A DNA stretch of 64,000 bases from Herpetosiphonaceae bacterium. GTDB taxonomy: Bacteria; Chloroflexota; Chloroflexia; Chloroflexales; Kallotenuaceae. The notes below the pieces were generated by a model. The model saw nothing but the letters and a program-made list of their open reading frames with translations. It ran no database searches and had not been told where the DNA came from. The position numbers and the translations under genes were made by a program. Positions 43,059 to 49,991 of the stretch are shown here, one piece after another; position 1 is the stretch's first letter, and each line of letters begins with the position of its first letter. The stretch is from contig JACDGP010000003.1 of the NCBI GenBank assembly GCA_013821605.1, positions 1 through 64,000 on the forward strand. Reading direction: 5' to 3'.

Positions 43059-43919
43059 ATGGCGAAGAAACAACACGTGTTGCTAGCGGAGCGAGGCGGC
43101 GTTGACCTGAAGGTCGGCTCGGTTTTTTTCATTGGCACGGCGACGACCTTGCTGCGTTATGCTGGCTTTACGATTTTGACCGATCCCAATTTTCTGCACC
43201 AGGGCGAGCAGGCTAAACTGGGCTATGGCTTACGCTCGACTCGTCAAACCAATCCGGCGATCCCGATCGACGAACTGCCGCCGCTTGATCTCGTGCTGCT
43301 GTCACATATGCATGGCGATCATTGGGATCATGTCGCGAGCGAGCGGCTTGACCAGCGCTTGCCGATCATCACAACCCGCTCGGCAGCAGCGGCACTACGC
43401 GGCGAGGGTTTTCGCGAGACACACGGCCTAAAGACCTGGCAGAGCTATATCTTCCGCAAAGGCGACGTAACATTACGCATTACGGCCATGCCCGGCAAAC
43501 ATGGGCCGGGTGTGATCGCACGCCTATTGCCGCCCGTGATGGGCAGTTTGCTCGAGTTTGAAGGTGCAGATGGCACTCGGCTCCTACGCATCTATATCAC
43601 TGGCGATACCTTGATCTATAACCAGTTGAAGGAGATTCCCAAGCGCTACCCCGAGATCGACCTAGCGCTGCTGCACCTTGGTGGGACGCGTGTGATGGGC
43701 ATCCTGGTGACGATGGATGCCGAGCAGGGTGTGAAAATGCTACAGCTCATCGATCCAACGATTGCGATCCCGATCCATTTCAATGACTATACCGTCTTCA
43801 AGTCGCCGTTGGAGGATTTTCAATCGGCAGTCAAGGCGGCCGGGCTCGAACGCCAAGTCCGCTATGTTGCGGCAGGTGAGCGCTATCGCTTTGAGGTGCC
43901 ACGCAAGCGGCGGGGTTAA
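43059..43919 (+). CDS. Metallo-beta-lactamase-fold hydrolase (UlaG-like)
   Basis: A 286-residue binuclear metal hydrolase. VFFIGTATTLLRYAGFTILTDPNF is the typical start of the UlaG/YfhI-like group; SHMHGDHWDH supplies HxHxDH metal ligands, ITAMPGKHGPG the third His region, YITGDT the bridging Asp and IPIHFNDY the last His. Substrate unknown. GAGGAGGAG precedes ATG 43059. It is divergent from LtrA and ends at a bidirectional terminator. Confidence 0.92.
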   Translation: MAKKQHVLLAERGGVDLKVGSVFFIGTATTLLRYAGFTILTDPNFLHQGEQAKLGYGLRSTRQTNPAIPIDELPPLDLVLLSHMHGDHWDHVASERLDQRLPIITTRSAAAALRGEGFRETHGLKTWQSYIFRKGDVTLRITAMPGKHGPGVIARLLPPVMGSLLEFEGADGTRLLRIYITGDTLIYNQLKEIPKRYPEIDLALLHLGGTRVMGILVTMDAEQGVKMLQLIDPTIAIPIHFNDYTVFKSPLEDFQSAVKAAGLERQVRYVAAGERYRFEVPRKRRG

Positions 43920-43953
43920 GCACGGGATGGCCGGTATGAGTCACATCACACGT

Positions 43954-43990
43954 AGGCACCGCTCCCGGTTATCAGATCGGGGCGGTGCCT
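43954..43990. terminator. Bidirectional terminator between convergent genes
   Basis: A nine-base-pair perfect stem (AGGCACCGC / GCGGTGCCT) extended inward by CCCG/CGGG lies between the stops of the convergent MBL and 122-aa genes. T runs are poor on both sides, so its efficiency is uncertain. Confidence 0.6.
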
Positions 43991-44007
43991 TAAGGGTGGG
44001 GAAGAGG

Positions 44008-44376
44008 TTATCCTGTGGCCTGTGCTAGGCGTTCGGCCTGCGCCCCAATGGCTTTAGCCGCCATACCCTGGAACTGCCGGCGCATACCCGCGTCTGTAAA
44101 GGTCGAGGCGAGTTGGGCAACACCGACTGCTACAAAGATATTGCGGATCACAGGACCCCAGGGGCCGTTGGGGTCAGGACCATCGCCCTCCGGATTAGGA
44201 AATCCACTCGTGAGCACACTACTGATGGCGCTCGCCAATATCAGACTAGCCGGGTTGATGGGCTTCGGCTCGTCACCACCGCCGATGGGTCCCCGGAACA
44301 CCAGATTCTTGAGCAACCCTGCCACCAACAGATCCCACATGACTGGATTATCCAGTCCCAAACCGTTGTCGTTCAT
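44008..44376 (-). CDS. Hypothetical protein, 122 aa
   Basis: I do not recognise this protein. It begins MNDNGLGLDNPVMWDLLVAGLL, has a Gly/Pro-rich loop (GPIGGGDEPKPINP), one hydrophobic segment (ASLILASAISSVLTSG) and a second (NIFVAVGVAQLASTF), and ends in an amphipathic helix (QFQGMAAKAIGAQAERLAQ). A weak membrane association is possible. AAGGTGGAG precedes ATG 44376. It stands alone, closed by the shared hairpin at 43954. Confidence 0.65.
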   Translation of the reverse strand: MNDNGLGLDNPVMWDLLVAGLLKNLVFRGPIGGGDEPKPINPASLILASAISSVLTSGFPNPEGDGPDPNGPWGPVIRNIFVAVGVAQLASTFTDAGMRRQFQGMAAKAIGAQAERLAQATG

Positions 44377-44524
44377 TGTCTCCACCTTTCATGATTGTTG
44401 ACCTTGCTCTCATAAATGCGGGTGGAAACAAAATATCACGCGCGCTCGGCGTTCAAGCGCAACAGCTGCTCAAGCAGTGCGTCATCGTCCAAGTCGTTTG
44501 GCACCACGGCATAGAATAGACAAC

Positions 44525-45010
44525 ATGATCATACAAGCAGTGACACGAGAGAATTGGCGAGCTGCCCTTCGCTTGATGGTCTCCCCTGAACAACAGCGCT
44601 TCATTGCTGAGTACACTCCCATAGCGGCGATTGCGCTCGCCAAAGCGTATATCCGACCTGGAGGGCTCTTCTGGCTACCCTATGCATTCTATGCTAACAA
44701 TGAGATGGTTGGGTTCTCAACACTGACATACGAACCAGAGAGTACCGAGAACTACTGGATCTTTCACTTTTTTATTGACGTACGTTGGCAAGGCCAGGGG
44801 TATGGAAAGCAAGCACTCCGCAGCTTCGTGCACTTCATCGAAGCTCACTACCCACAGTGCCGTGCCATTCACCTCACGGTTCATCCTGAAAATCAGCGTG
44901 CTCAGCACCTCTATACCGGTCTGGGCTTTCAACCAACTGGGGCAGAGGTTGATGGAGAACCTGTCTACCGCCGAGCAACAGTAGCCCAAGATGCTATGAT
45001 AGGGTCTTAG
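44525..45010 (+). CDS. GNAT-family N-acetyltransferase
   Basis: A 161-residue acetyltransferase close to the spermidine/diamine acetyltransferase pattern. MIIQAVTRENWRAALRLMVSPEQQRFIAE at the start, IFHFFIDVRWQGQGYGKQAL (acetyl-CoA loop QxxGxG) and LTVHPENQRAQHLYTGLGFQPTG are the family segments. The N-terminal FIAEYTPIAAIALAKAY is seen in polyamine acetyltransferases such as Blt/BltD, so that substrate class is a guess. No Shine-Dalgarno is visible before ATG 44525. Confidence 0.87.
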   Translation: MIIQAVTRENWRAALRLMVSPEQQRFIAEYTPIAAIALAKAYIRPGGLFWLPYAFYANNEMVGFSTLTYEPESTENYWIFHFFIDVRWQGQGYGKQALRSFVHFIEAHYPQCRAIHLTVHPENQRAQHLYTGLGFQPTGAEVDGEPVYRRATVAQDAMIGS

Positions 45011-45053
45011 GCGTGCCCCACTGTAGGCCACACATGAAGTGCGCGAGGAGATC

Positions 45054-45476
45054 ATGACTGATCCCCAGTTGCTCATTCGCTTATACCAACCCGCCGACGA
45101 AGTGCAGGTCATTGATCTGTGGCAGCGCTGCGGGCTGACTGTGCCGTGGAATGATCCGCAGCAAGATATTCAACGCAAGGTCGTGTTTCAACCCAGCCTT
45201 TTTTGGGTCGGTGTGATCGATGGGCGCATCGTTGGCACGCTCATGGCCGGGTATGAAGGCCGTCGTGGCTGGATTAACTATCTGGGCGTCGCACCCGAGT
45301 ACCGGCGCATAGGCATTGGCCGACAGTGGATGGCAACGGCAGAAGCTGCCTTGCAGGAGCTGGGTTGCCCTAAGATCAACCTACAGGTCCGCTCGTCGAA
45401 TACCAGTGTGATCGCCTTTTATAGGAGCTTAGGCTTTACGATGGACGAGGTAGTAAGTCTGGGGAAGCACTTATAG
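45054..45476 (+). CDS. GNAT-family acetyltransferase (YpeA-like)
   Basis: A 140-residue acetyltransferase. LIRLYQPADEVQVIDLWQRCGLTVPWNDPQQDI is the YpeA-type N-terminus, GWINYLGVAPEYRRIGIGRQWM the acetyl-CoA motif and INLQVRSSNTSVIAFYRSLGF motif B. GAGGAG five bases before ATG 45054 supports the start. It follows the other GNAT gene by 43 bases and overlaps the convergent moaDE gene by six bases. Confidence 0.9.
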   Translation: MTDPQLLIRLYQPADEVQVIDLWQRCGLTVPWNDPQQDIQRKVVFQPSLFWVGVIDGRIVGTLMAGYEGRRGWINYLGVAPEYRRIGIGRQWMATAEAALQELGCPKINLQVRSSNTSVIAFYRSLGFTMDEVVSLGKHL

Positions 45477-46157
45477 CTCACCCAAGCGCTCGTGCTCGTG
45501 GCCGATCCACTCGGCTGCGCCATCGGCCCAATGTTCGCGCTTCCAGATCGGTGCGATCTCCTTGATCCGATCCATAATATATTCGGCGGCTTCGAAGGCC
45601 GCATGGCGGTGAGGTGCCCCCACCGCAACGAGCACGGCTGTTTCGCCGATCTGCAGCTGCCCAATGCGGTGATGCACCGCGACCCTTCCGATCTCGTAGC
45701 GGCTACGCGCTTCCTCCGCGATCTGCGCCAACACCGGCTCGGCCATCTCACGATAAGCCTCGTAGACCAGATGATCGGTCGCGCGTCCACCGAAGTTATT
45801 GCGGACCATGCCGGTGAAAAGCACGACCGCACCATCATCGGGTGTGGCGATATACTGCTGCAAGGGACCCCCATCGAGTGGCTCGGCCGTGACGACGAAC
45901 GGTGCCCAATCGCTGCCCCCGCTCACCGGTGGAATAAAGGCAACTTCATCGCCCTCATGGATCACGGTAGCCGGGTCGGCATATTCTTGGTTAACGGCAT
46001 ACAACAAGCTGCCGGTCATCGCCGCGAGCCGTGGATATTCCCTGCCAAGCTGCGCCCACACGCCCCCGACTGAGCTCCCGTCCGCGACCTCGTAGCGAAG
46101 CTCGGGCGCACCGACGATATCACGATGCTGGGCAAAAAAACGAACGGTGATCTGCAT
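45471..46157 (-). CDS. moaDE: Molybdopterin synthase, MoaD-MoaE fusion
   Basis: Inserts the dithiolene sulfurs into precursor Z during molybdenum-cofactor synthesis. Residues 1-81 are a MoaD (ubiquitin-fold) domain ending FIPPVSGG, where the Gly-Gly at 80-81 would carry the thiocarboxylate. Residues about 85-228 are MoaE with GAVVLFTGMVRNNFGGR, HHRIGQLQIGETAVLVAV, PHRHAAFEAAEYIMDRIKE and the active-site Lys region PIWKREHW. In separate MoaD the Gly-Gly is C-terminal and free; here it is internal and would need proteolytic cleavage, as reported for the mycobacterial MoaX fusion. No other moa gene is adjacent. Confidence 0.95.
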   Translation of the reverse strand: MQITVRFFAQHRDIVGAPELRYEVADGSSVGGVWAQLGREYPRLAAMTGSLLYAVNQEYADPATVIHEGDEVAFIPPVSGGSDWAPFVVTAEPLDGGPLQQYIATPDDGAVVLFTGMVRNNFGGRATDHLVYEAYREMAEPVLAQIAEEARSRYEIGRVAVHHRIGQLQIGETAVLVAVGAPHRHAAFEAAEYIMDRIKEIAPIWKREHWADGAAEWIGHEHERLGEL

Positions 46158-46204
46158 ACGGACAGTTTACCATGCGGTTCTCATCAGAACATCAGTTCTT
46201 AATA

Positions 46205-46234
46205 TTGGAATGTGCCGAACATGTGTGTTATAAT
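46205..46234 (+). promoter_or_regulatory. Promoter for an intergenic transcript
   Basis: TTGGAA and a perfect TATAAT are separated by 18 bases. The predicted start near 46241 leads into a structured stretch without any coding frame before tRNA-His. Confidence 0.6.
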
Positions 46235-46240
46235 ACACCG

Positions 46241-46375
46241 TTCCGTATTGCTCCCAAATCGCGAAATATCCCTTCCTGATGCGGAAACTCCATACTCGGG
46301 GATTTCCATTGCCAGCAATACATTGGGGACCACCTCGTTATAACTAGTTCCCGACGTTCCAACAGCCGTGGTGAG
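46241..46375 (+). ncRNA. Candidate structured RNA of unknown function
   Basis: Downstream of a good promoter lie nested complementary arms: GTATTGCT (46245-46252) with AGCAATAC (46314-46321); inside it AAATATCCC (46264-46272) with GGGGATTT (46298-46305), one bulge; and inside that TTCC (46273-46276) with GGAA (46283-46286). A second element pairs CACCTC near 46331 with GAGGTG near 46373. No open frame or family signature is visible. It could be an independent small RNA or a leader of the tRNA transcript; the 3' end is a guess. Confidence 0.4.
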
Positions 46376-46388
46376 GTGCGATTCGTGG

Positions 46389-46417
46389 TTGCGGCAGTTG
46401 ATATGATCTGCTATACT
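46389..46417 (+). promoter_or_regulatory. Promoter of tRNA-His
   Basis: TTGCGG and TATACT are separated by 17 bases, the same -35 hexamer and spacing as the SAM-operon promoter. The predicted start is about 6-7 bases before the mature tRNA 5' end at 46430. Confidence 0.75.
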
Positions 46418-46429
46418 ATCGCACAACGT

Positions 46430-46505
46430 GGTGGATGTAGCTCAATGGCAGAGCGCCGCACTGTGGCTGCGGATGTTGCGGGTTCGAGACCCGTCTTCCA
46501 CCCCA
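46430..46505 (+). tRNA. tRNA-His (anticodon GTG)
   Basis: A 76-base cloverleaf with encoded 3' CCA. The acceptor stem is GTGGATG paired with CTTCCAC (one T-T mismatch), D arm GCTC...GAGC, anticodon arm CCGCA-CTGTGGC-TGCGG with anticodon GTG, and T arm CGGGTTCGAGACCCG. The extra G at position -1 opposite C73 is the identity element of histidine tRNA and is present at 46430. Confidence 0.95.
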
Positions 46506-46520
46506 AATCGAGGTCCTAGA

Positions 46521-46562
46521 CGAGACGCTACGGTTACAGATTTTTCTGTTCGTGGCGTCTCG
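46521..46562 (+). repeat. Long hairpin after tRNA-His
   Basis: CGAGACGC and GCGTCTCG form an outer eight-base-pair stem, and ACAGA/TCTGT form an inner stem around a TTTT loop. It begins 16 bases after the tRNA. There is no T run, so it may be a processing or weak termination element. Confidence 0.55.
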
Positions 46563-46709
46563 CCATTCATGCATAGCGCTCGCAATCCTCCTTACTCGCA
46601 TCATTTGACATAATATGTGAATGCCTTGGGAAGTGCTCGATAGTTAATCGAAGTGGTACACGAGCGTGCTACAATAATAAGGTGTGATAGTTTATTGAGG
46701 AGGGATCGT

Positions 46710-46850
46710 ATGGGCGAGAAACGCTTCACCAAAGAAAAGAAAAAGCCCAAGCAGGAAAAGCCCAAGCCGGTCAAATTCCAGGAAGCGACCGTGCCTCCGG
46801 AGCCGGCCAAAAGCTCAGAAACGACCAAGCAGGGCTCGAAACGCCCGTAG
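46710..46850 (+). CDS. Small lysine/proline-rich protein, 46 aa
   Basis: A 46-residue basic, probably disordered peptide: MGEKRFTKEKKKPKQEKP, then a proline-containing tail ending TTKQGSKRP. GAGGAGGG lies seven bases before the ATG, and a TACAAT box lies about 40 bases upstream. A seven-base-pair hairpin (46860-46884) follows. The family is unknown; nucleic-acid or ribosome association would fit the charge but is a guess. Confidence 0.6.
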   Translation: MGEKRFTKEKKKPKQEKPKPVKFQEATVPPEPAKSSETTKQGSKRP

Positions 46851-46859
46851 CAGGGAATT

Positions 46860-46884
46860 GCGGGCAGACACTGTGTTTGCCCGC
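46860..46884 (+). terminator. Weak hairpin terminator
   Basis: GCGGGCA and TGCCCGC form a seven-base-pair stem with an eleven-base loop ten bases after the small protein stop. No T run follows. Confidence 0.4.
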
Positions 46885-46907
46885 CAACACGATGATGTGC
46901 GGCTCCG

Positions 46908-46936
46908 TTGACAGCCGCGTGATGCCCCGTTAAAAT
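46908..46936 (+). promoter_or_regulatory. Promoter predicting a leaderless fur-family mRNA
   Basis: A consensus TTGACA and TAAAAT are separated by exactly 17 bases. The -10 box ends six bases before the ATG at 46943, so transcription should begin at the start codon. No ribosome site precedes the gene. Confidence 0.7.
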
Positions 46937-46942
46937 ACAATT

Positions 46943-47359
46943 ATGGATACAGTGGCAACGATCAGCCCCGAACTGCGTATGACCGGCAACCGTCAGATTG
47001 TGCTGGAGGTCCTGCGGGGTACGACTGCACATCCGACGGCCCATCAACTCTTTCTTCTGGCGCGCGAACAGCAGCCACAGCTTGGTTTTGCGACGGTTTA
47101 TCGCACGCTCGACTTGTTGGTCAAACACCATCTTGCGCAGGAAGTGTTTCGGGATAAGGATGGCGCGGCTCATTATGACGCGAATGTGACGCGCCATGAC
47201 CACGCCATTTGTGACCGCTGTGGTCGGATCGAAGATGTATCGGCACCGTTGCATGCGCTCGCCTATGCAATCGTCGAACGCTCATCGGGCTTTCACATTC
47301 AGTGGCATGCGTCGGCATTCTCGGGCTTGTGCGCCGATTGTGCTGCCGACGCCGAGTAG
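46943..47359 (+). CDS. Fur/PerR-family metalloregulator
   Basis: A 138-residue winged-helix repressor. MTGNRQIVLEVLRGTTAHPTAHQLF and GFATVYRTLDLLVKHHL form the DNA-binding domain; HYDANVTRHDHAICDRCGRIEDV carries the sensory-metal His/Asp residues and the first structural-zinc CxxC, and GLCADC the second. Whether it senses iron (Fur), zinc (Zur) or peroxide (PerR) is not clear; RHDHAICDRCG is most like PerR/Fur. The promoter suggests a leaderless mRNA, and TACAATTAT around the start might allow autoregulation. Confidence 0.92.
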   Translation: MDTVATISPELRMTGNRQIVLEVLRGTTAHPTAHQLFLLAREQQPQLGFATVYRTLDLLVKHHLAQEVFRDKDGAAHYDANVTRHDHAICDRCGRIEDVSAPLHALAYAIVERSSGFHIQWHASAFSGLCADCAADAE

Positions 47360-47448
47360 TTTCCGCACTCCCAACCTGAAAGCCACCCCAGATTGCATGA
47401 TGCGTCTGGGGTTCGTTATTGTCCACGGCTTGCGAGGAGGTATGCCCC

Positions 47449-48555
47449 TTGGATGATCTGCTATATTACCTGGGCTTCAACCTAGTAACCGGGATCGGTC
47501 CCACCCGCCTTGACCGGTTGATTGCCTGCTGTGGCGACCTGCAGGCCGCGTGGGAGGCCGATCCGGCCCAGATGGCATTGGCCGGGCTAGACGGTAGAAC
47601 GAGCGCCTCCCTGCTCCACGCACGCAAGCGGCTTAATCTCGCAAGCGAGTTTGAGCGCATAACGGCTCGCGGCGTGCGCCTCGTATCGCGGGATGACCCG
47701 GCCTACCCGGTGCTTTTGCTCCAAACTGCCACCCCACCGCCGCTACTGTATGTACGCGGCACGCTAACACCCGCCGACCGCTGGGCCGTAGCCATCGTCG
47801 GCACCCGCAAGCCTTCAACCTATGGCATCGATGCAGCGCGCAAGCTGGCGCACGATTTGGCTGCTTCCGGCGTAACCGTGATTTCGGGCCTGGCGCTGGG
47901 GATCGACGCGGTTGCTCACCAAGCGGCGTTGCAGGCCGGTGGACGCACGATTGCCGTGCTGGGCAGCGGCGTCGATCACCTATCGCCACAGACGAATGAG
48001 CGGCTGGGGCTACGGATTATCGACCAAGGTGCGGTGGTCTCCGAGTATCCGCTAGGAACGCAAGCCGCTGCGTCGAACTTCCCACCCCGCAACCGGCTAA
48101 TTAGTGGCTTAGCGCTCGGCGTGATGGTGGTAGAAGCAGCGGCGAAAAGCGGCGCGTTAATCACCGTCGACTTTGCCCTAGAACAGAACCGCGACGTCTT
48201 TGCCGTCCCCGGCTCGATCTTCAGCCCACGTTCTGATGGCACCAACGGCTTGATCCGCAAGGGCGCATTGCTTGTAACCTCGGCGCAAGATGTGCTCGAA
48301 GCCTTAAATATGCTCGACACGGCGACGCACCAGGAGGTCGCGGGTGCCGTCCCCGATACGCCCGAGGAGGCGGCGGTGCTGCAGCTGGTGGAGGCTGAAC
48401 CACGCCATATCGACGCGATTGGGCGCGACAGTACCCTCAGCCCGTCGGAAGTATCGGCGACGTTGTCGCTGCTTGAGCTCAAGGGGCTGGTCAAACAGGT
48501 GGGTGCAATGCAGTATGTGCTGGCGCGCGAGCAGCGCGCCTCCTATGATGCGTGA
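47449..48555 (+). CDS. dprA: DNA-processing protein DprA (Smf)
   Basis: Loads RecA on incoming single-stranded DNA in natural transformation. The 368-residue protein has an N-terminal SAM/HhH-like part (NLVTGIGPTRLDRLIACCG), the Rossmann-like DprA core (VAIVGTRKPSTYGIDAARKLA, VISGLALGIDAVAHQAAL, GSGVDHLSPQTNERL, FPPRNRLISGLALGVMVVEA) and a C-terminal winged helix. The start is TTG 47449, eight bases after GAGGAGGT; the in-frame TTG at 47419 lacks a ribosome site. Its end overlaps the first crcB gene. Confidence 0.94.
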   Translation: MDDLLYYLGFNLVTGIGPTRLDRLIACCGDLQAAWEADPAQMALAGLDGRTSASLLHARKRLNLASEFERITARGVRLVSRDDPAYPVLLLQTATPPPLLYVRGTLTPADRWAVAIVGTRKPSTYGIDAARKLAHDLAASGVTVISGLALGIDAVAHQAALQAGGRTIAVLGSGVDHLSPQTNERLGLRIIDQGAVVSEYPLGTQAAASNFPPRNRLISGLALGVMVVEAAAKSGALITVDFALEQNRDVFAVPGSIFSPRSDGTNGLIRKGALLVTSAQDVLEALNMLDTATHQEVAGAVPDTPEEAAVLQLVEAEPRHIDAIGRDSTLSPSEVSATLSLLELKGLVKQVGAMQYVLAREQRASYDA

Positions 48556-49039
48556 TGAGCGGGGCAAGGAAGTCGATGTAGACGTAAGCGAACGCCGGCA
48601 AGGGCAGCGGCGCTGGCACCCCATCCTGCAGCGCCACGAATGGCTCGTGAGTGCTGGTGCGATTCTAGGCGTCTGGGCCAGGTTTGCGATCAGTGACTAC
48701 GTGAGCCACCATGTCTCCATTGCCTTCCCGGTGGCCACGTTGGTGATCAACCTCCTCGGCTGCCTGCTGATCGGTAGTGTACAAGCCTTATTTCTTGATC
48801 TATTGGCGCTGCGGCGCGAACTCCAGCTCTTCCTTGCCGTAGGGCTCCTTGGCGGCTTTACCACCTTCTCAACCTTTAGCGTGGAAACGATCCAGCTGAT
48901 CGAAGCCGGTCATGCCGGTCGCGCCGGGCTATACGTATTCCTGTCGCTCGTAGGTGGTCCCCTCATAGCCGTGCTCGGCATCCTCCTGGCACATCGCGGC
49001 TACGATCTGCTCCGTCCGCATGTTGGACCGCTACGATGA
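48545..49039 (+). CDS. crcB: CrcB/FluC fluoride channel subunit 1
   Basis: Exports fluoride through a dual-topology channel. The 164-residue protein has a charged 40-residue N-terminal extension (MMRDERGKEVDVDVSERRQ...) that is longer than usual and four membrane helices, with VATLVINLLGCLLIG and GLLGGFTTFSTFSVE as the FluC pore signatures. ATG 48545 or 48548 overlaps the dprA stop by about ten bases. Its own stop overlaps the start of the second crcB gene. Such gene pairs form heterodimeric or antiparallel channels in other bacteria. Confidence 0.9.
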   Translation: MMRDERGKEVDVDVSERRQGQRRWHPILQRHEWLVSAGAILGVWARFAISDYVSHHVSIAFPVATLVINLLGCLLIGSVQALFLDLLALRRELQLFLAVGLLGGFTTFSTFSVETIQLIEAGHAGRAGLYVFLSLVGGPLIAVLGILLAHRGYDLLRPHVGPLR

Positions 49040-49410
49040 ATTGGCTATGGCTGGCGACCGGTGGCGTGTGCGGAGCACTCTGTCGCTTCCATGGTGCACG
49101 ACTGATCCAGGCACGCTGGCGCGGGAACTTTCCTGTCGGCTCGCTGGTGATTAACCTGACCGGTTGTTGTCTACTGGGCTTGCTGACCGGCCTCTTCCTC
49201 CGCCACTCATTGTGGCCCGTCATGCAGCTGCGGCTCTTGCTCGCAACCGGCTTTTGTGGGGCCTACACCACCTTTTCGTCCTTTGCCTTTGAAGCGGTTC
49301 AACTGTGGCGGCAGGGACAACGCCGGCAGGCGCTACTCCATCTTGTCGGCCAACCTTTAGTTGGTGTTGGGTTGGCTTGGAGTTGCTTGCTGTGGGGCAG
49401 ACAACTGTGA
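49036..49410 (+). CDS. crcB: CrcB/FluC fluoride channel subunit 2
   Basis: Second FluC protein, 124 residues and without the long N-terminal extension. GNFPVGSLVINLTGCCLLGLLTG (Asn and pore helix) and ATGFCGAYTTFSSFAFE (Phe-box region) are intact. The start overlaps the previous stop (ATGA), which couples synthesis of the two subunits. The paired arrangement suggests that each is fixed in one orientation. No fluoride riboswitch can be present directly upstream, as the pair is buried behind dprA. Confidence 0.92.
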   Translation: MNWLWLATGGVCGALCRFHGARLIQARWRGNFPVGSLVINLTGCCLLGLLTGLFLRHSLWPVMQLRLLLATGFCGAYTTFSSFAFEAVQLWRQGQRRQALLHLVGQPLVGVGLAWSCLLWGRQL

Positions 49411-49419
49411 AATACAGTG

Positions 49420-49965
49420 TTAAACAAACAAGTCATCCACAGCCATCGTCCAGCCTGGAACGGCTGGCTCCGCCTCAGCATCGGCCCCACGGCGGTAGAG
49501 CGTGGGCTGCTCTGGTGCACTCGTCCGGTAGACACGCACAACATCGTCGCTTAGGAGATCGACATCCCAAACCACAAGCGTACCGGCGGCGAAGTAATCG
49601 CGCCGTTTCTGTGCAATCTCCTGCTCGGCCTGCGGCCCATAATCGCCCTGACTTCTCACCTCAGCGGCAAAGGTGGGAGCACCATCATGAAATTGCATCG
49701 ACCCAGGCTCACCCTGTGCAAAGGCGGCATCGGGGCTGAACGATTTGCGATGGGGCAAGTTAACGGTAAAGCCGGCATTGTCACCGATTGCAATACCGTC
49801 GCCGACACGTCGCTCGTAGCTATATAAGCTGAGCCAGATCTTGCTGCTGGCACGGCTAGGAAAAATGCCGGTTGGACTCATCGCGACAACTGCTCCGTTG
49901 ACAATCTCGGCCTTGCCTTCAATATCATGCAGGTCTGCGATTGTTGCTTCGGTTTGCATGCTCAT
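49420..49965 (-). CDS. Uma2-family (DUF820) putative endonuclease
   Basis: A 181-residue PD-(D/E)xK-like protein of the Uma2 family, abundant in cyanobacteria and Chloroflexota. EIVNGAVVAMSPTGIFPSRAS, FTVNLPHRKSFSPDAAF, PTFAAEVRSQGDYGPQAEQEIAQKRRDYFAAGTLVVWDVD give the fold with Asp in SPDAAF and ExRS/K in AAEVRSQ. In most members the last motif is ExxS/K. Function in vivo is unknown. The start ATG 49965 follows AGGG. It is convergent with crcB. Confidence 0.88.
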   Translation of the reverse strand: MSMQTEATIADLHDIEGKAEIVNGAVVAMSPTGIFPSRASSKIWLSLYSYERRVGDGIAIGDNAGFTVNLPHRKSFSPDAAFAQGEPGSMQFHDGAPTFAAEVRSQGDYGPQAEQEIAQKRRDYFAAGTLVVWDVDLLSDDVVRVYRTSAPEQPTLYRRGADAEAEPAVPGWTMAVDDLFV

Positions 49966-49991
49966 GGTCTGCCCTTCGAGGTGTGTTTGAT

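Noticed and set aside
46653-46709. Upstream extension of the 46-aa lysine-rich protein
   Set aside because: The extension overlaps the predicted promoter box and lacks a ribosome site, whereas GAGGAGGG precedes ATG 46710.
47360-48544. Search for a fluoride (crcB) riboswitch
   Set aside because: No conserved fluoride-riboswitch core is seen upstream of dprA, and the crcB genes start inside dprA.
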